Below are positions 26,245-39,037 of a stretch of DNA of 64,000 nt, piece after piece. The stretch spans positions 186,001 through 250,000 of the forward strand of contig NZ_JAWDIR010000033.1 in NCBI RefSeq assembly GCF_046156265.1. Reading direction: 5' to 3'. This DNA comes from CAMDHY01 sp046156265 (lineage in GTDB: Bacteria > Pseudomonadota > Alphaproteobacteria > Rhizobiales > Segnochrobactraceae). The number at the start of each line of letters is the position of its first letter. Position 1 is the first letter of the stretch. Below the pieces are notes generated by a model. The model saw only the letters and a list, made by a program, of their open reading frames with translations, had not been told where the DNA came from and searched no databases. Made by a program: the position numbers and the translations under genes.

Positions 26245-27036
26245 TCACGCGATCGTCGTGACGAGCCCGCCTTCCACCCGCAGCGCGGCGCCGTTCGTCG
26301 CCGCCGACAGCGGGCTTGCGAGATAGGCGACGAGGCTCGCGATCTCTTTGGGCTCGATCATCCGCTGCAAGAGCGACGCCGCGCGCGACTTCGCGAAGAA
26401 CTCCGCCTCGATCTCGGCGAGCGGCGCGTCCGGGTCGCTCGCCTGGCCGCGCAGGAAGCTCTCGATCCCGTCGGCGCGGGTCGGCCCCGGCAGCACGGAG
26501 TTGACGGTGACCTTCGTCCCCTTGGTCAGCTCCGCGAGCCCCCGCGCGATCGTCAGCTGGGCAGTCTTGGTGACGGCGTAGTGGATCATGTCCTTCGGGA
26601 TCGACAGCGCCGATTCGCTCGAGACGAAGATGATCCGCCCGCGATCGCGCTCCAGCATCCCCGGGAACACCGCGCGTGCGAGCCGCGCCCCGCTCACCAC
26701 GTTGACCTCGAAGAAGCGCATCCAGTCGGCGTCGGTGATGTCAGTGAAGGCCTTGCTCTCGTAGATGCCGAGGTTGTTGACCAGGATGTCCACCTGACCC
26801 ACCGCCGACAGCAGGGCGTCGGCGCCATCGGCCGTCGTCACGTCCGCTACGACGCCCCGGACGGAGCCGCCGCCCGCGTCCTTGATCCTGGCCACCGCCG
26901 CATCGACCTTCTCCTGCCCCCGCCCGGAGACGACGACGCTCGCGCCTTCCGTCGCCAGCCGGTGCGCGATCGCGAAGCCGATGCCGGCGGTTGAGCCGGT
27001 GACGAGGGCCGTCTGGCCGTCCAGTTTCAGGTCCAT
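26245..27036 (-). CDS. SDR-family oxidoreductase
   Basis: A 263-residue short-chain dehydrogenase/reductase using NAD(P)H. The nucleotide motif TGSTAGIG is at residues 13-20, NNLG at 87-90, and the catalytic set is Asn112, Ser140, Tyr153 and Lys157 (HYAVTKT). The C-terminal LRVEGGLVTTIA is typical of the classical SDRs related to 3-oxoacyl-ACP reductases. The start at 27036 has GGAG seven bases upstream. The substrate cannot be predicted; context gives no pathway. Confidence 0.88.
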   Translation of the reverse strand: MDLKLDGQTALVTGSTAGIGFAIAHRLATEGASVVVSGRGQEKVDAAVARIKDAGGGSVRGVVADVTTADGADALLSAVGQVDILVNNLGIYESKAFTDITDADWMRFFEVNVVSGARLARAVFPGMLERDRGRIIFVSSESALSIPKDMIHYAVTKTAQLTIARGLAELTKGTKVTVNSVLPGPTRADGIESFLRGQASDPDAPLAEIEAEFFAKSRAASLLQRMIEPKEIASLVAYLASPLSAATNGAALRVEGGLVTTIA

Positions 27037-27207
27037 GGGCATTCTCCGCATCGGCCGCCGCGGTGCCGTGAGGAGCAGCCTCAGGGGAACGCTCGGCGCG
27101 CGATCACAGATGGGGATGCCGGCCGGCCGCGCAACCGCGGGCGCTGGCGGGATGCCCCTTCCTCCGCCGCTCCGACGGGTCGCTGACCGGGACTCCGGCC
27201 CGCACCC

Positions 27208-27875
27208 CTACCCCTGCAAGAACGGGTTCTTCGCCTTCTCGCGGGCGATGGTCGTCGCCGGGCCGTGGCCGGGCAGCACGGTGAAGTCGTCGCCGAGCGG
27301 CAGCAGCTTCGCCACGATGCCCGCGATGAGCAGTTCGCCGTCGCCGTAGCTCATGTCGGTGCGGCCGACCGAGCCCGCGAACAGCGTGTCGCCGGCGATG
27401 ACCAGCCGCGCGCCGTCGTGGACGAAGACGACGTGGCCGGGCGAGTGGCCGGGCACGTCGAGCACGCGGAAGACCTGTTCGCCGACCGTCACGGTGTCGC
27501 CCTCGGCGAGCCAGCGGTCGGGCGTCAGCGGGTCGGCGGGAAAGCCGTATTCGCGGCCCTTCTCCGACAGTTCGGCGAGCAGGAAGGCGTCGGCCTCGCC
27601 GGGGCCCTCTACGGGCACGCCCAGCCGGAGCGCGAGTTCTGCAGCACCCGCGGCGTGGTCGACGTGGCCATGGGTGATCAGGATCTTCTCGACCGTCACG
27701 CCGGCCTGGTCGATCACCTCGAGAATGCGGTCGAGGTCGCCGCCGGGATCGACCACGGCGGCGCGGCCGGTCTTGGCGCAGGCGACGAGCGAGGCGTTCT
27801 GCTGGAAGGGCGTGACGCGGACGACGGCGACCTTGATCGGCGGCGAGGCGGCGGTTTCGGCTTGGTTTGCGAGGC

Positions 27876-27879
<4 letters not shown>
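27208..27879 (-). CDS. MBL-fold hydrolase, glyoxalase II-like
   Basis: A 223-residue metallo-beta-lactamase-fold hydrolase. The metal ligands are in THGHVDHAAG (His70, His72, Asp74, His75), DVPGHSPGHVV, IAGDTLFAGSVGRTD (Asp164) and LPGHGPATT (His205). This is the set found in glyoxalase II and YcbL-like thioesterases. It lacks the C-terminal helical domain of classical GloB, fitting the short YcbL type. Its ATG overlaps the parB stop, so it is the last gene of the rsmG-parA-parB transcript, an unusual passenger there. Confidence 0.88.
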
Positions 27880-28760
<881 letters not shown>

Positions 28761-28774
28761 GCCGCCCTCCCCGC

Positions 28775-29605
<831 letters not shown>

Positions 29606-29634
29606 CGTTCCGTCCCGATCCGCGCGCTGGTGGG

Positions 29635-30291
29635 TCATCCGAGCCGGCGCAGTCCGCGGATGTCCACGAGCCGTCCGGCCGGGTCCGTCCGCGAGGGATG
29701 TTCTACCAGATCGAAGCCCCAATGGTCTCGCGCCGCAGCAATCTCCTCGCCGAGCTCGCGCCCTTTGTGGAAAAGCCCGGTGGCGCCCTTCGACAGAAGC
29801 GGCTCAGAAAGCCTCAGCAGCTGATCGAGCGGCGCCAGCGCGCGGGCGGTGACGAGGTCGGGGGTGAGCGTGCGCGCCAGCACCGGCACCACCTCCTCGA
29901 TGCGGCCGATGTGGACGGTGGCGGGCGCGCCGGTCTCTCGCGCGACGGTGCGCAGGAACGAGCCCTTGCGGGCGTTCGCCTCGACGAGGTGGACGGCCGC
30001 CCCCGGCGTCCCGGCCAGCATCACCGCCACGACCATGCCGGGGAAGCCGGCACCGGAACCGAGGTCGACCACCGTGCGGGCCTCCGGCGCAATGTCGAGG
30101 ATCGCGGCGCTGTCCAGCATGTGGCGCGTCCAGACGTGCTCCAGCGTGCCCGGCCCGACGAGATTCTTGATCTTCTGCCAGCGCCCGAGGAGCTCGACAT
30201 AGCGGGCGAGCTTCGCCCGTGTTTCACGTGAAACAGGCCGGGCCAGCGCATTCAGCGCGCCGGGACCCTCCACGAGGGCTTCAGGCGGCAT
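29635..30291 (-). CDS. rsmG: 16S rRNA (guanine527-N7)-methyltransferase
   Basis: A 218-residue SAM-dependent methyltransferase (GidB) that makes m7G527 in 16S rRNA. The helical N-terminus ARYVELLGRWQKIKNLVGPG is typical, then WTRHMLDSAAI, the SAM loop VVDLGSGAGFPGMVVA, and ARALAPLDQLL. It overlaps the mnmG 3' end by 11 bp. A perfect parS site lies inside the coding sequence (30220-30235) and encodes PVSRET near residue 20, so this stretch serves two functions at once. Confidence 0.93.
   Translation of the reverse strand: MPPEALVEGPGALNALARPVSRETRAKLARYVELLGRWQKIKNLVGPGTLEHVWTRHMLDSAAILDIAPEARTVVDLGSGAGFPGMVVAVMLAGTPGAAVHLVEANARKGSFLRTVARETGAPATVHIGRIEEVVPVLARTLTPDLVTARALAPLDQLLRLSEPLLSKGATGLFHKGRELGEEIAAARDHWGFDLVEHPSRTDPAGRLVDIRGLRRLG
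30220..30235. promoter_or_regulatory. parS site 1, inside rsmG
   Basis: TGTTTCACGTGAAACA is the perfect 16-bp palindromic parS consensus bound by chromosomal ParB. It lies within the rsmG reading frame, as it does in several other bacteria. Confidence 0.95.
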
Positions 30292-32194
30292 CGGCGGTGC
30301 GCTCGCGACGGCTGCCCCTGGCGCGCGCCAGCACCAGCGTCAGTGCCGCCGGTGTCATCCCTTCGAGGCGGGAGGCCTGGCCGAGGGTCGCCGGCCGGAC
30401 GGCGGCGAGCTTCTGGCGCAGCTCCATCGAGAGCCCCGGCAAGGCGAGGTAATCGAGGTCGGCCGGCAGGGCCACGCCCTCGTCGCGCTTCAGCGCGGCG
30501 ACGTCGCTCGCCTGGCGGTCGAGATAGACGGCGTAGCGGGCATCGGTCTCGACCGTCTCGCGCAAGCCCGGCGGGATCGCCGCGAGCTGCGGCCACACCG
30601 CCGTCAGCCGGTCGAGGTCGAGCTCGGGCCGCGACAGCAGATCGAAGGCGGTGCGGCGGACGCCGTCGCGGTTGAGCGCGATGCCGTGGCGGTCCGCCTC
30701 GCTCGGCGACAGCGCCACCGCGTGCAGCAGCGCCCGCGCCGCCTCCAGCGCCGCGCGGCGGCGGGCGAAGGCGGCGCTGCGGGTGGAGCCGACAAGACCG
30801 AGGGTCTCGCCGAGAGGCGTCAGGCGTTCGTCGGCGTTGTCGGCGCGCAGCGACAGCCGGAACTCGGCGCGCGAGGTGAACATCCGGTAGGGCTCGCTGA
30901 CGCCGCGGGTGACGAGGTCGTCGACCATGACGCCGAGATAGGCGGCGTCGCGCCCGATCGTCACCGGCTCCGCCCCGCCGGCGCGGCGCGCCGCGTTGAG
31001 GCCGGCGAGCAGCCCCTGCCCCGCCGCCTCCTCGTAGCCGGTGGTGCCGTTGATCTGGCCGGCGAGGAACAGGCCGCGCGCAGCCTTCACCTCCAGCGTC
31101 GGGGCGAGCTCTGTCGGGTCGACGTGGTCGTACTCGATGGCGTAGCCCGGCCGCAGGATCGCCACCCGCTCGAGGCCGGGGATGGTGCGCAGAAGCGCCT
31201 GCTGAACGTCCTCCGGCAGAGAGGTGGAGAGGCCATTCGGATAGATGGTCGGGTCGTCGAGGCCCTCCGGCTCCAGGAAGATCTGGTGGCCGTCGCGCTC
31301 GCCGAAGCGGACGATCTTGTCCTCGATCGACGGGCAGTAGCGCGGGCCGCGGCTGCCGATCTCGCCGGAATACATCGCCGATCGATGCAGGTTGTCGCGG
31401 ACGACGCGGTGCGTCGCCTCGGTCGTGCGGGTGATGTGGCAGGCGACCTGGGGCGTCGTGATCGCCGTGGTCAGCGCCGAGAAAGGCTGCGGCGGGTCGT
31501 CGCCCGGCTGGGCGTCGAGGCCGGAGAAGTCGATGGTGCGGCCGTCGAGGCGCGCAGGCGTGCCGGTCTTGAGCCGCCCCATCCGCAGGCCTAGGGCCTT
31601 GAGGCTGTCGGCGAGACCCACCGACGGTGCCTCCCCGGCGCGACCGGCCGGGATCTTGCGCTCGCCGATGTGGATCAGGCCGTTGAGGAAGGTGCCGGTG
31701 GTGAGCACGACCGCGCCGGCGGTGAGGCGACGGCCATCGGCGAGCGTGACGCCGCCGATGCGGCGCGGCTGCGGATCGTCGGCAGCGGCGTCGAGGATCA
31801 GCGACGCCGCCTCGCCCTCGACGATCGTCAGGCCGTCGACCGCGGCGAGCGCCGCCTGCATCGCCGCCTTGTAGAGGGCGCGGTCGGCCTGGGCGCGCGG
31901 GCCCTGCACGGCGGGGCCCTTGCGGCGATTGAGGACGCGGAACTGGATGCCGGCGGCATCGGCGACTCGCGCCATCAGGCCATCGAGCGCATCGATCTCG
32001 CGGACGAGATGGCCCTTGCCGAGCCCGCCGATCGCCGGATTGCACGACATCGTGCCGATGGTGTCGGCGCGGTGGGTCAGCAGCGCCGTGCGCGCGCCGG
32101 CGCGCGCGGCGGCCGCCGCGGCCTCGCAGCCGGCGTGCCCGCCCCCGACGACGACGACGTCGTAGTGCGCATTCGTGTCCGCAACCCGATCCAT
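30281..32194 (-). CDS. mnmG: tRNA uridine-5-carboxymethylaminomethyl(34) synthesis enzyme, FAD subunit
   Basis: A 637-residue flavoprotein (GidA) that with MnmE modifies U34 of tRNAs reading split codon boxes. The FAD motif VVVVGGGHAGCEAAAA is at about 13-28; TMSCNPAIGGLGKGHLVREIDALDG and GTFLNGLIHIGE are hallmark segments, and GLFLAGQINGTTGYEEAAGQG precedes the C-terminal helical MnmE-binding domain. The start is set by the FAD motif. It is separated from mnmE by about 200 bp that contain three parS sites. Confidence 0.96.
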   Translation of the reverse strand: MDRVADTNAHYDVVVVGGGHAGCEAAAAAARAGARTALLTHRADTIGTMSCNPAIGGLGKGHLVREIDALDGLMARVADAAGIQFRVLNRRKGPAVQGPRAQADRALYKAAMQAALAAVDGLTIVEGEAASLILDAAADDPQPRRIGGVTLADGRRLTAGAVVLTTGTFLNGLIHIGERKIPAGRAGEAPSVGLADSLKALGLRMGRLKTGTPARLDGRTIDFSGLDAQPGDDPPQPFSALTTAITTPQVACHITRTTEATHRVVRDNLHRSAMYSGEIGSRGPRYCPSIEDKIVRFGERDGHQIFLEPEGLDDPTIYPNGLSTSLPEDVQQALLRTIPGLERVAILRPGYAIEYDHVDPTELAPTLEVKAARGLFLAGQINGTTGYEEAAGQGLLAGLNAARRAGGAEPVTIGRDAAYLGVMVDDLVTRGVSEPYRMFTSRAEFRLSLRADNADERLTPLGETLGLVGSTRSAAFARRRAALEAARALLHAVALSPSEADRHGIALNRDGVRRTAFDLLSRPELDLDRLTAVWPQLAAIPPGLRETVETDARYAVYLDRQASDVAALKRDEGVALPADLDYLALPGLSMELRQKLAAVRPATLGQASRLEGMTPAALTLVLARARGSRRERTADAA

Positions 32195-32250
32195 GCCGTT
32201 GCTGTAGCGGAGGCCGATCGGGTCGTCAAAAATCGTGGGGCAGCGACGGG

Positions 32251-32266
32251 TGTTTCTCGTGAAACA
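32251..32266. promoter_or_regulatory. parS-like site 2 with one mismatch
   Basis: TGTTTCTCGTGAAACA differs from the parS consensus by one base (T for A at position 7), which breaks the central CACGTG. Probably a weaker ParB site. Confidence 0.75.
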
Positions 32267-32289
32267 TCCCCCTGAAGCCCGGGAGTACG

Positions 32290-32305
32290 TGTTTCACGTG
32301 AAACA
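32290..32305. promoter_or_regulatory. parS site 3
   Basis: A perfect TGTTTCACGTGAAACA in the mnmG-mnmE intergenic region, 39 bp from the imperfect site and 38 bp from site 4 start to start. Confidence 0.95.
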
Positions 32306-32327
32306 GGCCCGGGCGCGGGGCGGGACG

Positions 32328-32343
32328 TGTTTCACGTGAAACA
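32328..32343. promoter_or_regulatory. parS site 4
   Basis: A perfect TGTTTCACGTGAAACA 50 bp after the end of mnmE. With sites 2 and 3 it forms a regular array with 38-39 bp spacing. Confidence 0.95.
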
Positions 32344-32393
32344 CATCGGTGCCCAGGGGCAGTCGAGCGTGGCCGGCAACTCGGCGCCGTCGC

Positions 32394-33716
32394 TCACTTG
32401 CCGATGCAGAAAGCCGAGAAGATCTGGCCGAGCACGTCTTCCACGCCGACGGCGCCGACGATCCGCCCGAGTGCCTCGCTGGCGAGCCGCAGGTCCTCGG
32501 CGACGAGCTCCGGCGAGACTCCGGGGACCAACGCCCGCTCGAGCGCCCCGAGCGCCACCTCCGCCGCCTCGCGGTGACGCGCCCGCACCAGCACCGCCGC
32601 CTCCCCACCTTGGAGGCACGCCGCAGCCCGATGGGAGATGAAGGCGACAAGTTCGGCGAGGCCCGCACCGGTGTGGGTGGAGATCGAGAAGGGTGCGGAG
32701 CGCGCGGAGAGATCCGCCTTGGTCCATACGACCTGCAGCGGCGCCTCCGACAGGTCGGCAGGTGGCGGGGTGGGCGCATCCGCCGGCGAAAGCCACAAGA
32801 CCAGATCGGCGTCCTCAGCCCGCGCCCGCGCGCGGCGGATGCCTTCGGCTTCGACCAGGCCCGCGGCCTCGCGCAGGCCGGCGGTGTCGGTGACGATCGC
32901 CGGAAAGCCGCCGAGGTCGAGGTGGACCTCGATGAGGTCGCGCGTCGTGCCGGCCTCCGCGGTGACGATCGCCACCTCGCGGCGGGCGAGCGCGTTGACG
33001 AGGCTCGACTTGCCGGCGTTCGGCGGGCCGAGCACGACGACGCGGAAGCCCTCGCGCAGGCGCTCGCCGCCTCTGCTCTTGTCCAGCGCCGCGGCGATCT
33101 CCTCGCGCAGCGCCGCAGCGCCCGCCCTCGCCTGCTCCAGCGCGTCGGCGGCGACGTCGTCCTCGTCGGCGAAGTCGAGGCTTGCCTCGGCGAGCGCCCG
33201 CGCCTCGAGAATCTGGCTCCGCCAGAGCGCGACGCGCGCGCCGAGCACGCCGCTCGCCTGGGCCAGAGCCTGCCGGCGCTGGGCGTCGGTGTCGGCGGCG
33301 ACGAGGTCGGCGAGGCCCTCGACGGCGGCGAGGTCCATGCGGCCGGCGAAAAAGGCGCGGCGGGTGAACTCGCCCGACTCTGCCAGCCGCACGCCCGGCA
33401 GTGCCGTCAGCGCGTCGAGCATGGCGGCGACGACGGCGCGGCCGCCGTGCACGTGAAACTCGGCGACGTCCTCGCCGGTCGGCGAGCCCGGACCCGGCAG
33501 GTACAGCGCCAGCCCCTCGTCGATGACCTCGCTGCTGCGCGGGTCGCGGAAGCGGGCGAGGCTGGCGCGTCGCGGCGGCGGCAGGCGGCCGCAGAGCGCC
33601 CGGACCGTCTCCGCCGCGCGCGAGCCCGAGAGCCGGATCACCGCAATCGCCGCCGGCGGACGACCGCTGGCGAGCGCCACGATGGTGTCGATCTGCGCCT
33701 CCGGCCGGTCGATCAT
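32394..33716 (-). CDS. mnmE: tRNA modification GTPase
   Basis: A 440-residue GTPase (TrmE), partner of MnmG. The N-terminal folate-binding domain (DTIVALASGRPPAAIAVIRL) is followed by a helical domain into which the G domain is inserted: G1 GPPNAGKSS (230-238), EAGTTRD, G3 DTAG (277-280). The G4 element reads WTKADLS, with Thr in place of the usual Asn of NKxD. The protein ends CIGK, whose Cys is essential in E. coli. The start at 33716 gives the usual N-terminus; the frame runs further upstream without similarity. Confidence 0.95.
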   Translation of the reverse strand: MIDRPEAQIDTIVALASGRPPAAIAVIRLSGSRAAETVRALCGRLPPPRRASLARFRDPRSSEVIDEGLALYLPGPGSPTGEDVAEFHVHGGRAVVAAMLDALTALPGVRLAESGEFTRRAFFAGRMDLAAVEGLADLVAADTDAQRRQALAQASGVLGARVALWRSQILEARALAEASLDFADEDDVAADALEQARAGAAALREEIAAALDKSRGGERLREGFRVVVLGPPNAGKSSLVNALARREVAIVTAEAGTTRDLIEVHLDLGGFPAIVTDTAGLREAAGLVEAEGIRRARARAEDADLVLWLSPADAPTPPPADLSEAPLQVVWTKADLSARSAPFSISTHTGAGLAELVAFISHRAAACLQGGEAAVLVRARHREAAEVALGALERALVPGVSPELVAEDLRLASEALGRIVGAVGVEDVLGQIFSAFCIGK

Positions 33717-33829
33717 GGCGATGTCCGGGTGGGCACCGCCGGCCCCGATGGACTCGCAACGGGACGGTTGCAATGACCTTCCTGGCTTCCGTGCGTTAAG
33801 GTCGAGACCGTCGACACGGGAGCGCAAAG

Positions 33830-35863
<2,034 letters not shown>

Positions 35864-36130
35864 CGCTCAGGACGGAAAGCGCACGAAGTGCAGTTCCTTC
35901 ACGCTGGAAAGGAAGCCGGGAGGCGTGATAGCCCCGTAAATCGAATAGGAGACTCGCTGGCGCGCGTTCTCGCCGGAAGGTCCGGACATAGCGGCGGGTC
36001 GCGAAATCGCGATCCTGAGTCATTTGTAGGGGTCGCGTTTTGCGCGTCTGGCAGCTCAGTTGCAACCAAAGGGCGTCACTCGCGGCCGCTCTGGGAGTGA
36101 GGCGCGGGAGCGCCCGCCCATCCGGCCGCG

Positions 36131-36287
36131 ACGTCATCCCGGACGCGAAGCAACGCGGAGCGATCCGGGACCCAGCGCAAGAATGGTCGCGCGGGACGCG
36201 CGACGCTCTAGCCGCGCCTCCGGCGCGAAATCTTCCGCTGGGTCCCGGCTCAGCGCTCGGCTGCGCCTCGCTTGGCCGGGATGACGC
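36131..36287 (+). repeat. palindromic intergenic repeat between the DUF255 gene and rho
   Basis: The 486-bp gap 35864-36349 holds no gene. CGTCATCCCGG at its start mirrors CCGGGATGACG at 36276-36286, and CCGGGACCCAGCG (36165-36177) is a perfect inverted match of 36236-36248, giving a large cruciform-like unit of about 155 bp. Nothing recognisable is seen in the remaining 35864-36130. Confidence 0.8.
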
Positions 36288-36349
36288 GGATGGGGATGTG
36301 GTCCCGGCGGACGACCAGCGGCGCGTCCGCTCGCCGACCGTCCTGACCG

Positions 36350-37615
36350 TCAGGTGTTCATCGAGTCGAAGAAGTCCTGGTTGGTCTTCGTCTGGCGCAG
36401 CTTGTCGAGGAGGAACTCGATCGCGTCGACGACGCCCATCGGGTTGAGGATGCGGCGCAGGACGTAGGTCTTCTTGAGCTGGTCCGGCGGAACGAGCAGC
36501 TCTTCCTTGCGGGTGCCGGAGCGCTGGATGTCGATCGCGGGAAAGACGCGCTTGTCGGAAACCTTGCGGTCGAGAATGATCTCCGAGTTGCCGGTGCCCT
36601 TGAACTCCTCGAAGATCACCTCGTCCATGCGGCTGCCGGTGTCGACCAGCGCGGTCGCGATGATCGTCAGCGAGCCGCCCTCCTCGATGTTGCGCGCCGC
36701 GCCGAAGAAGCGCTTCGGGCGCTGCAGGGCGTTGGCGTCCACACCGCCGGTCAGCACCTTGCCCGACGATGGCACGACGGTGTTGTAGGCGCGGCCGAGG
36801 CGGGTGATCGAATCGAGCAGGATGACGACGTCGCGGCCGTGCTCGACGAGGCGCTTGGCCTTCTCGATGACCATCTCGGCGACCTGCACGTGGCGCGTCG
36901 CCGGCTCGTCGAAGGTCGAGGAGATCACCTCGCCGCGCACAGAGCGCTGCATGTCGGTGACTTCTTCCGGCCGCTCGTCGATCAGGAGTACGATCAGGTA
37001 GCACTCGGGGTGGTTGCCCGTGATCGAGTGGGCGATGTTCTGCATCAGCACCGTCTTGCCGGTGCGCGGCGGCGCGACGATCAAGGCGCGCTGGCCCTTG
37101 CCGAGCGGCGAGACGAGATCGATGATGCGCGCCGACATGTCCTTCTTGCTGCCGTCCTCGAGCTCCATCTTGAAGCGCTCGTCGGGATAGAGCGGCGTCA
37201 GATTGTCGAAGTGGACCTTGTGGCGCGCCTTGTCGGGGTCCTCGAAGTTGATCGTGTTGACCTTGAGGAGAGCGAAGTAGCGCTCGCCCTCCTTCGGGCT
37301 GCGGATCATGCCCTCGACGGTGTCGCCGGTCCGGAGCGAGAAGCGGCGGATCTGCGACGGCGAGACGTAGATGTCGTCCGGCCCGGGCAGGTAGTTGGCG
37401 TCCGGCGAGCGCAGGAAGCCGAAACCGTCCTGCAGCACCTCGACGACGCCCTCGCCGATGATCTCGACTTCCTGGGCCGCGAGGTTCTTCAGGATGGCGA
37501 ACATCAGCTCCTGTTTGCGCATGGTCGAAGCGTTCTCGACCGCGAGCTCCTCGGCAACAGCGAGCAGCTCGGTCGGCGTCTTCGCCTTGAGCTCCTGGAG
37601 CTTCATCTCCCGCAT
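36350..37615 (-). CDS. rho: transcription termination factor Rho
   Basis: A 421-residue hexameric RNA helicase that terminates transcription. It begins MREMKLQELKAKTPTELLAV. The RNA-binding domain has GFGFLRSPDANYLPGPDDIY. The ATPase P-loop is PPRTGKTVL, Walker B is VVILLDSITRLGRAYN, and the R-loop lies near IATALVDTGSRMDEVIFEEF. The length and N-terminus match Rho of related bacteria. ATG 37615 is preferred over the Met three codons later because AAGGA lies upstream of it. Confidence 0.97.
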   Translation of the reverse strand: MREMKLQELKAKTPTELLAVAEELAVENASTMRKQELMFAILKNLAAQEVEIIGEGVVEVLQDGFGFLRSPDANYLPGPDDIYVSPSQIRRFSLRTGDTVEGMIRSPKEGERYFALLKVNTINFEDPDKARHKVHFDNLTPLYPDERFKMELEDGSKKDMSARIIDLVSPLGKGQRALIVAPPRTGKTVLMQNIAHSITGNHPECYLIVLLIDERPEEVTDMQRSVRGEVISSTFDEPATRHVQVAEMVIEKAKRLVEHGRDVVILLDSITRLGRAYNTVVPSSGKVLTGGVDANALQRPKRFFGAARNIEEGGSLTIIATALVDTGSRMDEVIFEEFKGTGNSEIILDRKVSDKRVFPAIDIQRSGTRKEELLVPPDQLKKTYVLRRILNPMGVVDAIEFLLDKLRQTKTNQDFFDSMNT

Positions 37616-37867
37616 GGAAAAGTCCTTGGGTGGGGACCGGCCGCGGATGGGCAGCCGGGACTTGGAAGGGATGGGATGTCTGCGACTCTTGGCGGGGACG
37701 ACGTCACGCCCCGCACGGCGGCACCACGTTCACCGGACTTGTTACCGATCCGGTCCGCGGGCGCCCGTTCGCCTTTGGTGAGATAGTCGGAAGATAGAGG
37801 CTTCGCGCCGGATCGGCAAGGCCGCCCGGCGCGTCGGCGCGCCGCAGTGCGCCGAAATCCGGATCGT

Positions 37868-38929
37868 TCAGCGCGGCGGCCAGAGCGGGTCGTTGTCGCC
37901 GCCGAGGAAGGTCGCCGACCACGGCGCCTCGATCTTCTCCACGACGTCCGCCGGCGGGGCCACGTAGCCGAGCGCCTCGGCGTCGGCGGCGCCGGCCTTC
38001 AGGCCGTAGTCGAGGAAGCGCAGTGCCGCCACCGTCGGGCGATTGTCGTCGGGCACTTTCGCCATGGCGGCATAGGTGACGGTCGGGATCGGCCAGGCGC
38101 CGGGGGGCGGCGCGGCGGCAAGCGCCGCTTCCATCGCGCCGACGTCGGGGACGGCCTGGAAGGCGGAGGTGAGCGCGGCCTGCAGGGCGGGCGCGTCGGC
38201 GGCGATCGGCCGGGTGCCGCCGACGACGAGCCGCGGCACCGCCAGTTTGGCGATGCGGGCGTCGGCGAGCGCCGCGTAGCCGATGGCGCCGGGCGTCGCC
38301 GCGACGGCACCGGCGACGCCCTCGCTGCCACGGTAGCCTTTGCCGACTTGCCAGGCGACCTGCTCGCCATGGCCGAGGGCGGCGGCGAAGTCGGGGCTCT
38401 CGCGCTCGAGAAAGCGGGTGAAGCGCAGCGTCGCGCCGGAGGGGTCCGAGCGCGTGACGATGGTGACGGCGGTTGCCGGCAGCTTCGCCTCGGGGTTGAG
38501 GATCGCGATCGACGGATCAGACCAGGTGGTGATCTGACCGCGGAAGAGGCCCGAGAGGATCGCCGCATCGAGGACGAGGCTGTCGACGCCGGGCAGGTTC
38601 ACCACCGGCACGATGGCGCCGAAGGCGACCGGAAACTGCGCGTAGTCCTGCTTCTGGGCGTCTGTGGCTGCGAAGGGGACGTCGGTGAGGGCGAAGGCGA
38701 CGGTCTCGTCGTCGAGGGCCTCGCGGCCGGCGGGCGAGCCGGTCGGCTGATAGGTGACGATGTCGCCACCGGGCTTCTGGAAGCCCTCGATCCACTGCTC
38801 GACGAGCGGGAAGACGGTGGTGGAGCCGGCGCCGGTGGCGACCGTCTGGGCGGCTGTGGGGAGGGTGAGGGCGGCGGTGATCGCGATGGTTCCGGCGATC
38901 GTTCCGGCCGAGGCGAGCGCGCGAAACAT
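37868..38929 (-). CDS. PstS-like phosphate-binding protein
   Basis: A 353-residue periplasmic binding protein of the PstS type. The signal peptide MFRALASAGTIAGTIAIT ends near LPTAAQ-T. TGAGSTTVFPLVEQW and GSPAGREALDDETVAFALTDVPF are the usual phosphate-contact regions, although the serines of GSGTG-type loops are not all in place. ITTWSDPSIAILNPEAKLPA and TIVTRSDPSGATLRFTRFL are strongly PstS-like. GGGAG eight bases upstream of ATG 38929 sets the start. No pstCAB genes are nearby, so it is an orphan here; another ligand is possible. Confidence 0.82.
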   Translation of the reverse strand: MFRALASAGTIAGTIAITAALTLPTAAQTVATGAGSTTVFPLVEQWIEGFQKPGGDIVTYQPTGSPAGREALDDETVAFALTDVPFAATDAQKQDYAQFPVAFGAIVPVVNLPGVDSLVLDAAILSGLFRGQITTWSDPSIAILNPEAKLPATAVTIVTRSDPSGATLRFTRFLERESPDFAAALGHGEQVAWQVGKGYRGSEGVAGAVAATPGAIGYAALADARIAKLAVPRLVVGGTRPIAADAPALQAALTSAFQAVPDVGAMEAALAAAPPPGAWPIPTVTYAAMAKVPDDNRPTVAALRFLDYGLKAGAADAEALGYVAPPADVVEKIEAPWSATFLGGDNDPLWPPR

Positions 38930-39003
38930 CTGATGTTCTCCCTGCCCCGACCGGGCGGCTCGATGGTTTGCAAATTCGCACGGCGGCGGCAAGCGAGAGA
39001 TTC

Positions 39004-39026
39004 CCCTCCCCCCTCGTGGGGGAGGG
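39004..39026. repeat. short palindromic repeat between the pstS-like gene and uvrB
   Basis: CCCTCCCCC (39004-39012) pairs with GGGGGAGGG (39018-39026) around CTCGT. It is the same type of hairpin as at 18433 and 58854 and lies 12 bp beyond the uvrB stop, where it could help define the 3' end. Confidence 0.65.
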
Positions 39027-39037
39027 TTAGGTCGCTG

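Noticed and set aside
35864..36349. Replication origin between the DUF255 gene and rho
   Set aside because: The parS cluster suggests the origin is not far, but I saw no DnaA-box cluster or AT-rich unwinding element here; the stretch is explained by a palindromic repeat.
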